DNA from: JAAZMI01 sp964603615
GTDB taxonomy: Bacteria; Bacillota; Dethiobacteria; DTU022; UBA8154
Reading direction: 5' to 3'
Assembly: GCA_964603615.1 (NCBI GenBank)
Contig: CAZRVU010000007.1
Coordinates: 1-64,000, forward strand
Length of the DNA: 64,000 nt
Shown here in pieces: positions 42,809-50,143 of the stretch. Positions within the stretch are counted from its first letter, which is position 1. Every line of letters starts with the position of its first letter. The position numbers and the translations under genes were made by a program. The notes under the pieces are model-generated. The model had not been told where the DNA came from. It made no database searches and saw nothing but the letters and a program-made list of their open reading frames with translations.

Positions 42809-44824
42809 ATGAACAAAAACATCGCTGTTGAGCGTTTAGCGCAGCTCAGGGCACAGCTTGACCAACATAATTACTATTACCACGTTTTGGATGAACCCCG
42901 GATTGGTGATGTTGCTTTTGACGCCCTGATGCAGGAGCTTTTGAAACTGGAAAAACTATACCCGGAGTTGATTACGCCGGATTCGCCCTCCAGGCGGGTA
43001 GGCGGGGCGCCGCTGGCTGCTTTCCGACAGGTGGCACACGCAGAACCCCTGCTTAGCCTGGAAAATATTTTTACGGAAAACGAACTGCGTGATTTTTACC
43101 GGCGCTTACAAAGAAACCTTCAAACCGGCCAACCTTCCTGGGTGGGAGAGCCAAAGATCGATGGTCTGGCGGTTTCTTTATATTATAAAGAAGGTGTTTT
43201 CCAAAGAGGTGCGACGCGGGGCAACGGTTACCTGGGCGAGGATATCACCCATAACCTGTTGACGATCCGCAGTTTACCTTTACGACTTCAGTCGCGGCTT
43301 ACGGCGGAGATCCGCGGCGAAGTTTTTATTTCCCGGGAAAATTTTTTAAAATTGAATGAACAAAGAGAGAAACAGGGATTGTCATTCTTCGCCAACCCGC
43401 GCAATGCTGCTGCTGGTTCCTTGCGGCAGTTAGATCCTAAAGTAACGGCGGAAAGGCCGCTCGATCTTTTTGTTTTTTCCTTATTTAATATCGAAGGGGC
43501 CAAATCTATGTCGACTCATTGGGAGGTGCTACAGTACCTGCGTGAACTCCACTTTAAGGTTAACCCGCTAGTCTCCCCAATCGACGATCTGGAAGCAGCA
43601 TTGGCTTACTGCCGCCAGATGAACGGCCTTAGGGATGAACTGCCTTACGAAATCGACGGAGCCGTTCTGAAAATAAACGAACTAGACTACCAGCAACAAT
43701 TGGGGTCTACAAGCCGTGCCCCGCGGTGGGCGGTTGCTTTCAAATTTTCTGCAGAAGAAGCCAGTACGCGTCTCGAAGGTATAGAGGTGAACGTAGGCCG
43801 AACAGGTGTCGTAACCCCGGTGGCAAAGCTGACCCCGGTTCTGTTGGCGGGTTCTGTGGTTAAAAGAGCGAGTTTACACAACGAGGATATAATAAAAGAA
43901 AAGGAAATCATGATTGGCGACGAAGTGATTATTCACAAAGCCGGGGATATTATCCCGGAAATTGTGCGGGTTGTTAAAGAAAATAGAACCGGTCAGGAAA
44001 AACCCTTTATGATGCCTGCCGCCTGTCCATCCTGTCAAAGGGATCTAAAACGCCTGCCCGGTGAGGTAGCTCTTCGTTGCCTTAATCCGGCCTGTCCTGC
44101 CCAGTTAATCGAACGCATCATTCATTTTGCCTCCCGGGGCGGCATGGAGATTACGGGATTAGGAGAAGCATTGGCTGAACAACTTTATACCTCTGGCCTG
44201 GTTAAGGATGTAGGCGATTTATATTATTTACAAAAAGAGGATTTAAAAAAGTTGGAACGCATGGGGGAGAAATCTGCGGAAAACTTACTAAAAAACTTGG
44301 AAAAAAGTAAAAATAACCCGCTTCACAAGTTGATTGTTGCCCTGGGCATCCGTTTCGTCGGGGAAAAAGCGGCCCGCCTTTTGGCCGATCATTTTCGGAC
44401 GCTACCACATCTTGTAGCTGCTACTGAAGAGGAATTGCTTGGTCTGGCGGAGATCGGAATAACAATGGCGGCTACCATACAAGAATTTTTTAAACAGGAA
44501 GAAACACAGCGGGTCCTGGCAAAATTAACCCGGGCCGGGGTTAATTTTGAGGCACAACCCGGGGATAGCGCCACAGAAGAGCAGCCAAGTTTATCTTTAC
44601 AAGGAGCCACTTTTGTCCTTACGGGTACGTTGTCTCAATATACACGTCGGGCAGCCCAAGAAATAATTGAGGCCCGGGGTGGGGAAGTGGCCGGTAGTGT
44701 CAGTAAAAATACGGATTATCTTCTGGTTGGTGAGAACCCGGGTTCCAAATTGCAAAAAGCCCGTGAAATAGGCGTTAAAATAATAACAGAAAACGAATGG
44801 AAACGTCTTTTGTCTTTAGGCTGA
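42809..44824 (+). CDS. ligA: NAD-dependent DNA ligase
   Basis: LigA seals nicks in replication and repair using NAD+. The 671-residue product has an Ia domain ('HNYYYHVLDEPRIGD'), the adenylation lysine in 'GEPKIDGLAVSLYY', an OB fold ('EVNVGRTGVVTPVAKLTPV'), a four-cysteine zinc finger ('CPSCQRDL', 'CLNPACPAQL'), helix-hairpin-helix repeats and a C-terminal BRCT domain ('GATFVLTGTLSQYTRRAAQE'). The frame is open further 5' to 42746, but that part spans the hairpin at 42768-42795; ATG 42809 fits the family start. The usual neighbour pcrA is absent. Confidence 0.96.
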   Translation: MNKNIAVERLAQLRAQLDQHNYYYHVLDEPRIGDVAFDALMQELLKLEKLYPELITPDSPSRRVGGAPLAAFRQVAHAEPLLSLENIFTENELRDFYRRLQRNLQTGQPSWVGEPKIDGLAVSLYYKEGVFQRGATRGNGYLGEDITHNLLTIRSLPLRLQSRLTAEIRGEVFISRENFLKLNEQREKQGLSFFANPRNAAAGSLRQLDPKVTAERPLDLFVFSLFNIEGAKSMSTHWEVLQYLRELHFKVNPLVSPIDDLEAALAYCRQMNGLRDELPYEIDGAVLKINELDYQQQLGSTSRAPRWAVAFKFSAEEASTRLEGIEVNVGRTGVVTPVAKLTPVLLAGSVVKRASLHNEDIIKEKEIMIGDEVIIHKAGDIIPEIVRVVKENRTGQEKPFMMPAACPSCQRDLKRLPGEVALRCLNPACPAQLIERIIHFASRGGMEITGLGEALAEQLYTSGLVKDVGDLYYLQKEDLKKLERMGEKSAENLLKNLEKSKNNPLHKLIVALGIRFVGEKAARLLADHFRTLPHLVAATEEELLGLAEIGITMAATIQEFFKQEETQRVLAKLTRAGVNFEAQPGDSATEEQPSLSLQGATFVLTGTLSQYTRRAAQEIIEARGGEVAGSVSKNTDYLLVGENPGSKLQKAREIGVKIITENEWKRLLSLG

Positions 44825-44828
44825 AGTT

Positions 44829-45110
44829 TTATTTTCCGGATTTGATATTGTGTCGCGGGTGTTCCTGAACAAGTTTGATGGCTTTAGTTATGGCGCCGAT
44901 GACATCGACATATTTTTGTATCTCTAGCAGATCCGCCCGGGCATAAGAAGCCCCTTTTGCCGTTACAACGTAACGCGGGGGCAGATCGTTAAGGGCTAAG
45001 GCAGCAATATCCAGGCGGCATTGTTCACATTTACACATATCCTTTCCCACCAACAGTTCTTCTACAGCACCGAATACTATTTTTTCCATTAAATTTTGTA
45101 AAACAGGCAT
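44829..45110 (-). CDS. ComFB-like late competence protein
   Basis: The 93-residue product matches the ComFB family: 'NLMEKIVFGAVEELL', a three-cysteine segment 'DMCKCEQCRLDIAALAL' and 'NDLPPRYVVTAKGASYA'. The cysteines may bind zinc. ComFB lies in a competence operon in Bacillus; in clostridia and cyanobacteria the family also occurs alone, and some members bind cyclic dinucleotides. The start at 45110 has AAGGAGG upstream; longer frames start inside this leader. It converges on ligA with only four bases between the stops. Confidence 0.8.
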   Translation of the reverse strand: MPVLQNLMEKIVFGAVEELLVGKDMCKCEQCRLDIAALALNDLPPRYVVTAKGASYARADLLEIQKYVDVIGAITKAIKLVQEHPRHNIKSGK

Positions 45111-45153
45111 TATTTTTTCCTCCTTGAAATTATAAATTTTGAAAAAGGAAACT

Positions 45154-45609
45154 TCAACACATTTTTTTAATGAGAGCGATTTCATCACAGTTTGGAAATT
45201 TGGGGCAGTTTATGCACTCCATCCAAACCTTCTGCGGCAGATTATCCTTGTCGATGCGCGTAAAGCCCCATTTTTCAAAGAATCCGGGTTGATAAGTAAG
45301 GGCAAATACTTGGGATATTTTTAATCTTCTACTTTCCCGGAGCAGTCTGAAGACAATGGTTTTCCCCAACCCTTTCTTGATATAGCCGGGATCGATGGCC
45401 AAAGAGCAAATTTCTGCCAGATCCCTCCAAAGGACGTGTAAACCGCCTACCCCAATGATTGTCTCTTTTTCTTCGATTACTGTATAGTCTCTGATTTTTT
45501 GGTAAAGAGAAGGAATAGTCCGGGGAAGCATCATCCCTTTTTCTGCGTAGGAATTAATGAGCGCTGCCATGTTTTTAACATCTGATACTTTTGCTTTTCT
45601 GAGAAACAT
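45154..45609 (-). CDS. GNAT acetyltransferase, short N-acetylglutamate synthase-like
   Basis: The 151-residue GNAT protein resembles the stand-alone short N-acetylglutamate synthases that lack an amino-acid-kinase domain. Typical blocks are 'MMLPRTIPSLYQKIRDY', 'GVGGLHVLWRDLAEICSLAI', the CoA-binding 'YIKKGLGKTIVFRLL', 'FALTYQPGFFEKWGF' and the C-terminal cysteine pattern 'ECINCPKFPNCDEIALI'. It would prime the ArgJ cycle by acetylating glutamate from acetyl-CoA. It is 19 kb from the arg operon, transcribed upstream of the ComFB-like gene on the same strand. Substrate assignment rests on family resemblance. Confidence 0.75.
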   Translation of the reverse strand: MFLRKAKVSDVKNMAALINSYAEKGMMLPRTIPSLYQKIRDYTVIEEKETIIGVGGLHVLWRDLAEICSLAIDPGYIKKGLGKTIVFRLLRESRRLKISQVFALTYQPGFFEKWGFTRIDKDNLPQKVWMECINCPKFPNCDEIALIKKMC

Positions 45610-45708
45610 TTCGTTAGGAAAACCACCTTTCTTTCTTTAAACATTTTATCTCAAATAGCTGTTGTTGGATAGATCTTTTTGGGCGAAGCAGGCAGTTTGT
45701 TTTTTAAT

Positions 45709-45731
45709 AGCATAAAATCTTATGCTATAAT
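45709..45731 (+). promoter_or_regulatory. Palindrome overlapping a -10 box upstream of the macro-domain gene
   Basis: AGCATAA (45709-45715), AATC, TTATGCT (45720-45726) is a perfect inverted repeat that runs into TATAAT (45726-45731). A repressor bound here would block the promoter. A good -35 at standard distance is not evident. Confidence 0.5.
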
Positions 45732-45773
45732 ATGCGGGGGCGCCCATCATTTAGGATAAAGGAGGACGATATT

Positions 45774-46328
45774 TTGAGCCAGTTAAGTTTTAAGGTGGGG
45801 ACATCGATGCTAGAGATCGTCCGGGGAGATATAACCCAGCAGGAAACAGAGGCTATCGTTAATGCGGCCAACAAACGTTTGGCTCCTGGCGGAGGTGTTG
45901 CCGGGGCAATTCATCGCGCTGCCGGGCCGGAGTTGTGGGAAGAATGTCAAAAATTAGGTGGCTGTGAGACGGGAGAAGCGAAAATAAGTGCGGGCTACCG
46001 TTTGAAGGCACATCATGTAATCCATACCGTCGGGCCTGTTTATAACAATACCCCCCAAAATGCCGTAGATTTAGAAAATTGCTATCAGCATAGCCTTCGC
46101 CTGGCCAGGGAAAATGGAATAAAAAGCATTGCTTTCCCGGCCATCAGCACCGGGATTTTTGGTTATCCCCTCCAGGCGGCAGCGGAGATTTCTTTGCGGG
46201 TGGTGATAAGCTTTTTACAACAAAACGATCAACCGGAGTTAGTCCGCTTTGTGCTCTTTGGTGCCAATGATTTTCAGGTATATCAGGACACTTTGCAGGG
46301 AATAAGCGGTGAAATAAAAGAAGATTGA
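45774..46328 (+). CDS. Macro-domain protein (ADP-ribose / O-acetyl-ADP-ribose deacetylase family)
   Basis: The 184-residue product is a MacroD/YmdB-type macro domain, which removes or binds ADP-ribose groups. It has 'EIVRGDITQQETEAIVNAAN' with the catalytic Asn-Ala-Asn region, 'LAPGGGVAGAIHRAAGPEL', 'AHHVIHTVGPVY' and 'SIAFPAISTGIFGYPLQAAA'. TTG 45774 follows AAGGAGG (45760-45766) by seven bases; the upstream frame to 45732 precedes that site. It is led by its own palindrome-covered promoter and is followed 85 bp later by a thioesterase gene. Confidence 0.9.
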   Translation: MSQLSFKVGTSMLEIVRGDITQQETEAIVNAANKRLAPGGGVAGAIHRAAGPELWEECQKLGGCETGEAKISAGYRLKAHHVIHTVGPVYNNTPQNAVDLENCYQHSLRLARENGIKSIAFPAISTGIFGYPLQAAAEISLRVVISFLQQNDQPELVRFVLFGANDFQVYQDTLQGISGEIKED

Positions 46329-46413
46329 ATTCGCCATAAAAGGAAAATTTTTTCCTGTGTTAAGTTGGCCCGATCTGCTTGGGGGAGAAATAGGCCCGGA
46401 ACGGAGAAGATAA

Positions 46414-46824
46414 ATGACAAATTGGCTAAAGGTTCCTCTTTCACCTTATTTAGAGCTTTTAGGGGTTAGGGCAGTAGAAGTAAAATATCCCCGTGCCAGG
46501 CTGGCCCTTGACTGGGCAGAAAAACTAACCAACCCGATGGGCACACTGCATGGCGGGATTTTTGGGACAATGGTCGATGCTGTGCTGGGCTGTGTGCTCT
46601 TAAATGCAGAGGACGTGCAGGCTATTGCTACTGTGGAGTTAAAGGTAAACTATTTTAAAGCAGTAACAAAAGGGACAATTGTAGCGGACGGGAAAATAAT
46701 ATACCAAAAAGGTTTAACTGCTTTTGGTCAGACCAACATTTACCTGGAAAAAGAACTAGTAGCGCTAGGTAGCGCGACATATAAACTAACGAAAAAAAAC
46801 AAAGAAAAAATTAGCCGGGTATAA
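46414..46824 (+). CDS. PaaI-family hotdog thioesterase
   Basis: The 136-residue product has the single hotdog fold of PaaI/YbgC-related acyl-CoA thioesterases: 'NPMGTLHGGIFGTMVDAVLG' carries the HGG motif and the helix, followed by 'IATVELKVNYFKAVTKGTI' and 'GQTNIYLEKELVALGSATYK'. It would hydrolyse a small acyl- or aryl-CoA thioester; the substrate is unknown. GGAGAAG precedes the ATG. It is on the same strand as the macro-domain gene but with its own spacing. Confidence 0.82.
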   Translation: MTNWLKVPLSPYLELLGVRAVEVKYPRARLALDWAEKLTNPMGTLHGGIFGTMVDAVLGCVLLNAEDVQAIATVELKVNYFKAVTKGTIVADGKIIYQKGLTAFGQTNIYLEKELVALGSATYKLTKKNKEKISRV

Positions 46825-46934
46825 CGAAGCCCCCGCTTTTATTCATTCTACCCGGGTAATTAAGATGGTGGCTGATTAAGCAAGGGGTAAGGCCTGGCTA
46901 GACCTAGTTCTAAGATTTTAGGAATGAATTTAAT

Positions 46935-47160
46935 GATTCTACTGCCTAAACTTTATTTGCAAGGCGTTCGCTGAAATCAGCATCCCTTCGATTGACAATT
47001 TTTCGCCCGGGCCCGTTGAACGTCCTCTTCAAAAGGCCCTAAAAATGGCGTCATGCCATTTTTGCTTCAAAATTGTGGCGTCTCCATGGGCTGATTTTTA
47101 CAGCTCCCGCCCCAGCAAATTTCGTTTTATGCAGCAGAATGTAATTTTTGCAGTGGAATC
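46935..47160 (-). mobile_element. MITE-like element, copy B (226 bp)
   Basis: Terminal inverted repeats GATTCTACTGC (46935-46945) and GCAGTGGAATC (47150-47160) flank a non-coding interior that is the reverse complement of copy A at 34450 with few changes. The central hairpin is AAAAATGGC/GCCATTTTT (47041-47063). An exact 7-bp target duplication ATTTAAT is present at 46928-46934 and 47161-47167. The rest of 46825-47162 holds nothing else notable. Confidence 0.85.
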
Positions 47161-47162
47161 AT

Positions 47163-47417
47163 TTAATGAATAGAAGTTTTAAGATTTTCCATATACAGTT
47201 CTTTTAGTTCTTTCACTTCCAAGAACTTTCCACTGACTTTAACTTCGCCATTAATAGCTATTGCAGGTGTTTCCGGCAGGTTAAGTTTTTCAATTATATC
47301 CTTATTAGTAACCTCATCTAGCGTAAATGTGACCGGAATACCGGCGGTGGCATAGGCTGCCTTTATAGCCAATGCTCTATTTTTTTCCGCATCAGGTTCT
47401 ATAACCGTAATATTAAT
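47163..47417 (-). CDS. Thioredoxin-like small protein lacking the CxxC active site
   Basis: The product resembles small thioredoxin-fold proteins of the 'redox-active disulfide protein 2' group: 'INITVIEPDAEKNRALAIKA' then 'LNLPETPAIAINGEVKVSGK' with the cis-proline stretch. Where the family has C-x-x-C, this one has Pro-Asp-Ala-Glu, so it cannot act as a disulfide reductase. A strong AGGAGG (47432-47427 on the minus strand) lies nine bases before an ATT codon at 47417, which aligns with the family's first residue; an upstream TTG at 47453 would put the ribosome site inside the gene. An AUU start, or an ATG lost by mutation, is likely. Its TAA stop lies inside the target duplication of MITE copy B. 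It may be a decaying gene. Confidence 0.55.
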   Translation of the reverse strand: MNITVIEPDAEKNRALAIKAAYATAGIPVTFTLDEVTNKDIIEKLNLPETPAIAINGEVKVSGKFLEVKELKELYMENLKTSIH

Positions 47418-47651
47418 TGCAATTGACCTCCTTTCCAAATTAAATATTTTCAAGGCGTACCATTTTTGTAATAACGGGAATCAGCCACCATTATCCTAGA
47501 TAGAAAGAGGGATGAAAATATCTCCAGCATACATTTTTGGTCTGGATTTCATTTTAAGCCCTGAAAATAAATTTATCATATTTAAAAATTTGTGTCAAAA
47601 TTAGTTTGCGGGCAGTCTTTTAATGTTTCCTTGTCCCCCCGTGAATTCTTG

Positions 47652-47680
47652 TTGTTTTTCTATATTTGTTGGTTTATAAT
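47652..47680 (+). promoter_or_regulatory. Promoter of the NusG-II protein gene
   Basis: TTGTTT (47652-47657), a 17-base spacer and a perfect TATAAT (47675-47680), 34 bases upstream of the ATG at 47715. Confidence 0.6.
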
Positions 47681-47714
47681 ATTCTGCATAAAACCATCCC
47701 AAAGGGTGTTACTG

Positions 47715-48122
47715 ATGAAGCCAAAACTCACTTTTTATGACAAAGTATTTATTATTTTACTTCTTTTTTGCAGCCTGGCCGGATTTTTTTTAAATCTTAC
47801 TTTGGAAGCGGCTGGAGAGCAAAAATATATCACGGTGTATGTTAATAACGAGTTAATTCTAGAGCTCTCTTTTAATGAAGAAACGGAAAGAAGGGTTTCT
47901 TTTCCTTTTGGTGAAAACAAAGAACACACTGCTGTTTTGGAGATAAAACAGGGCCGGGTACGCCTGTTGCCGATAGAAGATAAGGCCCTTTGCCCGCGGG
48001 GAATTTGTGCGCATACGGGATGGATTAGCCGCAGTTACCAGAGCATTGTGTGCGTGCCCAACCGGATCATTATCTCTTTCCGCGATAAAAAGCCAGACGG
48101 CGTGGACGGTGTTACCCATTAA
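47715..48122 (+). CDS. NusG domain II-containing membrane-anchored protein
   Basis: The 135-residue protein has one N-terminal membrane segment (residues about 10-30, 'VFIILLLFCSLAGFFL') and an extracytoplasmic NusG-II-type domain ('KYITVYVNNELILELSF', 'LCPRGICAHTGWIS', 'SIVCVPNRIIISF'). The two cysteine sites in LCPRGIC and IVCVPN are conserved in this family, which in clostridia is often found near RnfG/FMN-related genes, though not here. The ATG at 47715 is chosen because the promoter TATAAT lies 34 bases upstream; the longer frame from 47592 would start before the promoter. Confidence 0.8.
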   Translation: MKPKLTFYDKVFIILLLFCSLAGFFLNLTLEAAGEQKYITVYVNNELILELSFNEETERRVSFPFGENKEHTAVLEIKQGRVRLLPIEDKALCPRGICAHTGWISRSYQSIVCVPNRIIISFRDKKPDGVDGVTH

Positions 48123-48197
48123 ATTCTTGAAAAATGGTTTATACTCGGATATAATTAGTAAGATTGCTTTAAAAGCACATTTTTAAAGGTGGTTGGG

Positions 48198-48722
48198 ATG
48201 AAGCTATCCATTCGCGATCTGCAAAAGGGTGAAGGAAAATTTTTACCCTATAGCGGAACTTTGGCCTTAAAACAAGATGTAGATCAGGCCCGGCCTTTAT
48301 TAACGATCAATTTGCAAGCTGCTTATATTCCTCCGCGGGTTTTAGTCAAAGGAAAATGGTGGGCCGATTTGCAGGGTGAATGCAGTCGCTGCCTGGAAAA
48401 ATTCAAATACCATTTAGAGGATAATTTTTACGAGGAATTTACACAGTTGCCCGGCGTCTCTACAGAACCGAAAGGGGAGGCCGGCAGGCTGAAGCTGGAA
48501 AAAGGGGAAAAGTTTGTATTCAGGGGAGAAGTCCTTGATTTAAGTGAATACTTTAGGCAGCTTTATTTAATCTTGCAACCCCTAAAACTTTTATGCCGGG
48601 AAGATTGCCAGGGCCTTTGTCCTTTCTGCGGTGCGAACAAAAATAAGGAGCAATGTAGCTGCAGGCAGGAAGAAATTGATCCACGCTGGGCTGCTTTGAG
48701 AGAGTTCAAAAAACAGATTTGA
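48198..48722 (+). CDS. yceD: YceD/DUF177 family protein
   Basis: The 174-residue product belongs to the DUF177/YceD family, which is nearly always encoded just before rpmF and has been linked to 23S rRNA accumulation. It shows 'LQGECSRCLEKFKYHLED' in the centre and the C-terminal 'CREDCQGLCPFCGANKN' cysteine cluster, a probable metal site. The ATG at 48198 follows AAAGGTGG by six bases. rpmF begins 125 bp later, and the unit goes on to plsX. Confidence 0.85.
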   Translation: MKLSIRDLQKGEGKFLPYSGTLALKQDVDQARPLLTINLQAAYIPPRVLVKGKWWADLQGECSRCLEKFKYHLEDNFYEEFTQLPGVSTEPKGEAGRLKLEKGEKFVFRGEVLDLSEYFRQLYLILQPLKLLCREDCQGLCPFCGANKNKEQCSCRQEEIDPRWAALREFKKQI

Positions 48723-48847
48723 TGGCTGCCAGGAAGGTTACTGTTTAAAGCAAATAAGCCCGGGTGCGGTTGCCAGGAAGGGCTTTGGGATTCTTTGCTA
48801 ACGCTTTGTTCAAGGTTATAATTTTCTGGAAAATGGAGGTGTCACCT

Positions 48848-49024
48848 TTGGCAGTACAAAAACGAAGGACGTCGAAAGCTAAAAGAGATAAGCGCAGGGC
48901 CAATTGGAAAGTAGAGATGCCGGGGCTATCAACTTGTCCCCAATGTCATGAGGTTAAATTGCCACACCATATTTGCCCCAATTGTGGGTACTATAAAGGC
49001 AGGGAAGCGTTGAAAGTTAAATAA
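48848..49024 (+). CDS. rpmF: 50S ribosomal protein L32
   Basis: The 58-residue L32 starts 'AVQKRRTSKAKRDKRRANW' and has the zinc-ribbon cysteines 'STCPQCHEVKLPHHICPNCG', so it is the zinc-binding (C+) form. The TTG at 48848 has GGAGG eight bases upstream; the open frame from 48764 is mere leader. L32 sits in the large ribosomal subunit. The rpmF-plsX-fab order is conserved in many bacteria. Confidence 0.96.
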   Translation: MAVQKRRTSKAKRDKRRANWKVEMPGLSTCPQCHEVKLPHHICPNCGYYKGREALKVK

Positions 49025-49050
49025 TTGTTTAGTGAAAATGCCCGGGTTGT

Positions 49051-49084
49051 GCCCCGGAATAGAGCCCGGGGCTATTTTATTTTG
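49051..49084 (+). terminator. Terminator or attenuator between rpmF and plsX
   Basis: A 7-bp GC stem, GCCCCGG (49051-49057) with CCGGGGC (49066-49072), is followed by TATTTTATTTT. It lies 33 bases before plsX, so it may lower transcription into the lipid genes. Confidence 0.6.
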
Positions 49085-49116
49085 GGAATTTTTCGTTTTG
49101 TAGGGGGGATGGGATT

Positions 49117-50130
49117 ATGTTAAGGGTAGCTGTTGATGCTATGGGGGGTGATTATGCGCCTTCGGAGGTGGTTAAAGGGGTCCTTAAAGCTGTTAACAGC
49201 AAGGAGGACCTGCAGGTTTTTCTGGTCGGTTCTACAAAGGAAATCCAGGAAAGTATTGGCCAAGAATTAATTTCGCCCCGGATTAAAATGATCCACACGG
49301 AAGAGGTCATTGCCAATGATGAGGAACCTGGCCTTGCGGTATTTTCTAAACGAAAATCTTCTTTGATTACAGCCATGCAACTGGTTCGCCAGGGAAAGGC
49401 CGATGCAGTGGTTAGCGCGGGGAATACAGGGGCCTTAATGGGTGGCGGGTTGCTTTTTCTGGAAAGAATAAGCGGGATCAAGCGGCCGGCATTGCTGACG
49501 GTTATCCCCGCTTTTAAAGGAACAGGAACAGTTTTACTAGATATAGGTGCCAATATGGATGCCAAGCCGGAACATCTTTGTCATTACGCCCTGATGGGAC
49601 AAATTTATGCCCGGGAGGTGCTGGAAAAGGATCGGCCCCGGGTAGCACTTTTAAATATTGGCAGTGAAGAAAATAAAGGCAACGCCCAGGTCAAAAGTGC
49701 CTATAAAATAATTCAGGCTAATGTGCCTAATTTTATTGGTAACGTGGAAGCCACGGATATTTTTCGTAATAAAGCGGATGTTCTTGTTTGCGACGGTTTT
49801 ACGGGCAATGTCCTTTTAAAAACCATTGAGGGTTTATCCAGCGATCTGTTTGCTTTTTTATACCAGGAAATAAATAAAGATCCAGAAGCACGGACTGCTC
49901 TAGCTGCAATCCGCCCGGCCATGCAAAAAGCACAGTCTGCACTCGATGAGTCGGAACACGGGGGAAGCTTGTTGATTGGTGTAAAAGGCGCTTGTTTCAA
50001 ATGTCATGGTTCCTCGAAAGAAAAGGCAATCAAACAGGCCATCCTCAAACAGGTTTATCCTTTTATCAGCAAAAACACCAACCAAAAAATTGAGGAAGCT
50101 TTGCAGCAGGGATCTGCTAACATACGCTGA
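49117..50130 (+). CDS. plsX: Phosphate acyltransferase PlsX
   Basis: PlsX makes acyl-phosphate from acyl-ACP, the first step of phospholipid synthesis in Gram-positives. The 337-residue product has 'VAVDAMGGDYAPSEVVKGVL', 'AVVSAGNTGALMGGGLLFL', 'LLNIGSEENKGN' and 'VCDGFTGNVLLKTIEGLS'. A GGGGGG run precedes the ATG. fabH follows after 13 bp. The regulator gene fapR, often the neighbour of plsX in Firmicutes, is not present. Confidence 0.96.
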   Translation: MLRVAVDAMGGDYAPSEVVKGVLKAVNSKEDLQVFLVGSTKEIQESIGQELISPRIKMIHTEEVIANDEEPGLAVFSKRKSSLITAMQLVRQGKADAVVSAGNTGALMGGGLLFLERISGIKRPALLTVIPAFKGTGTVLLDIGANMDAKPEHLCHYALMGQIYAREVLEKDRPRVALLNIGSEENKGNAQVKSAYKIIQANVPNFIGNVEATDIFRNKADVLVCDGFTGNVLLKTIEGLSSDLFAFLYQEINKDPEARTALAAIRPAMQKAQSALDESEHGGSLLIGVKGACFKCHGSSKEKAIKQAILKQVYPFISKNTNQKIEEALQQGSANIR

Positions 50131-50143
50131 GAGGAGTGGCTTT

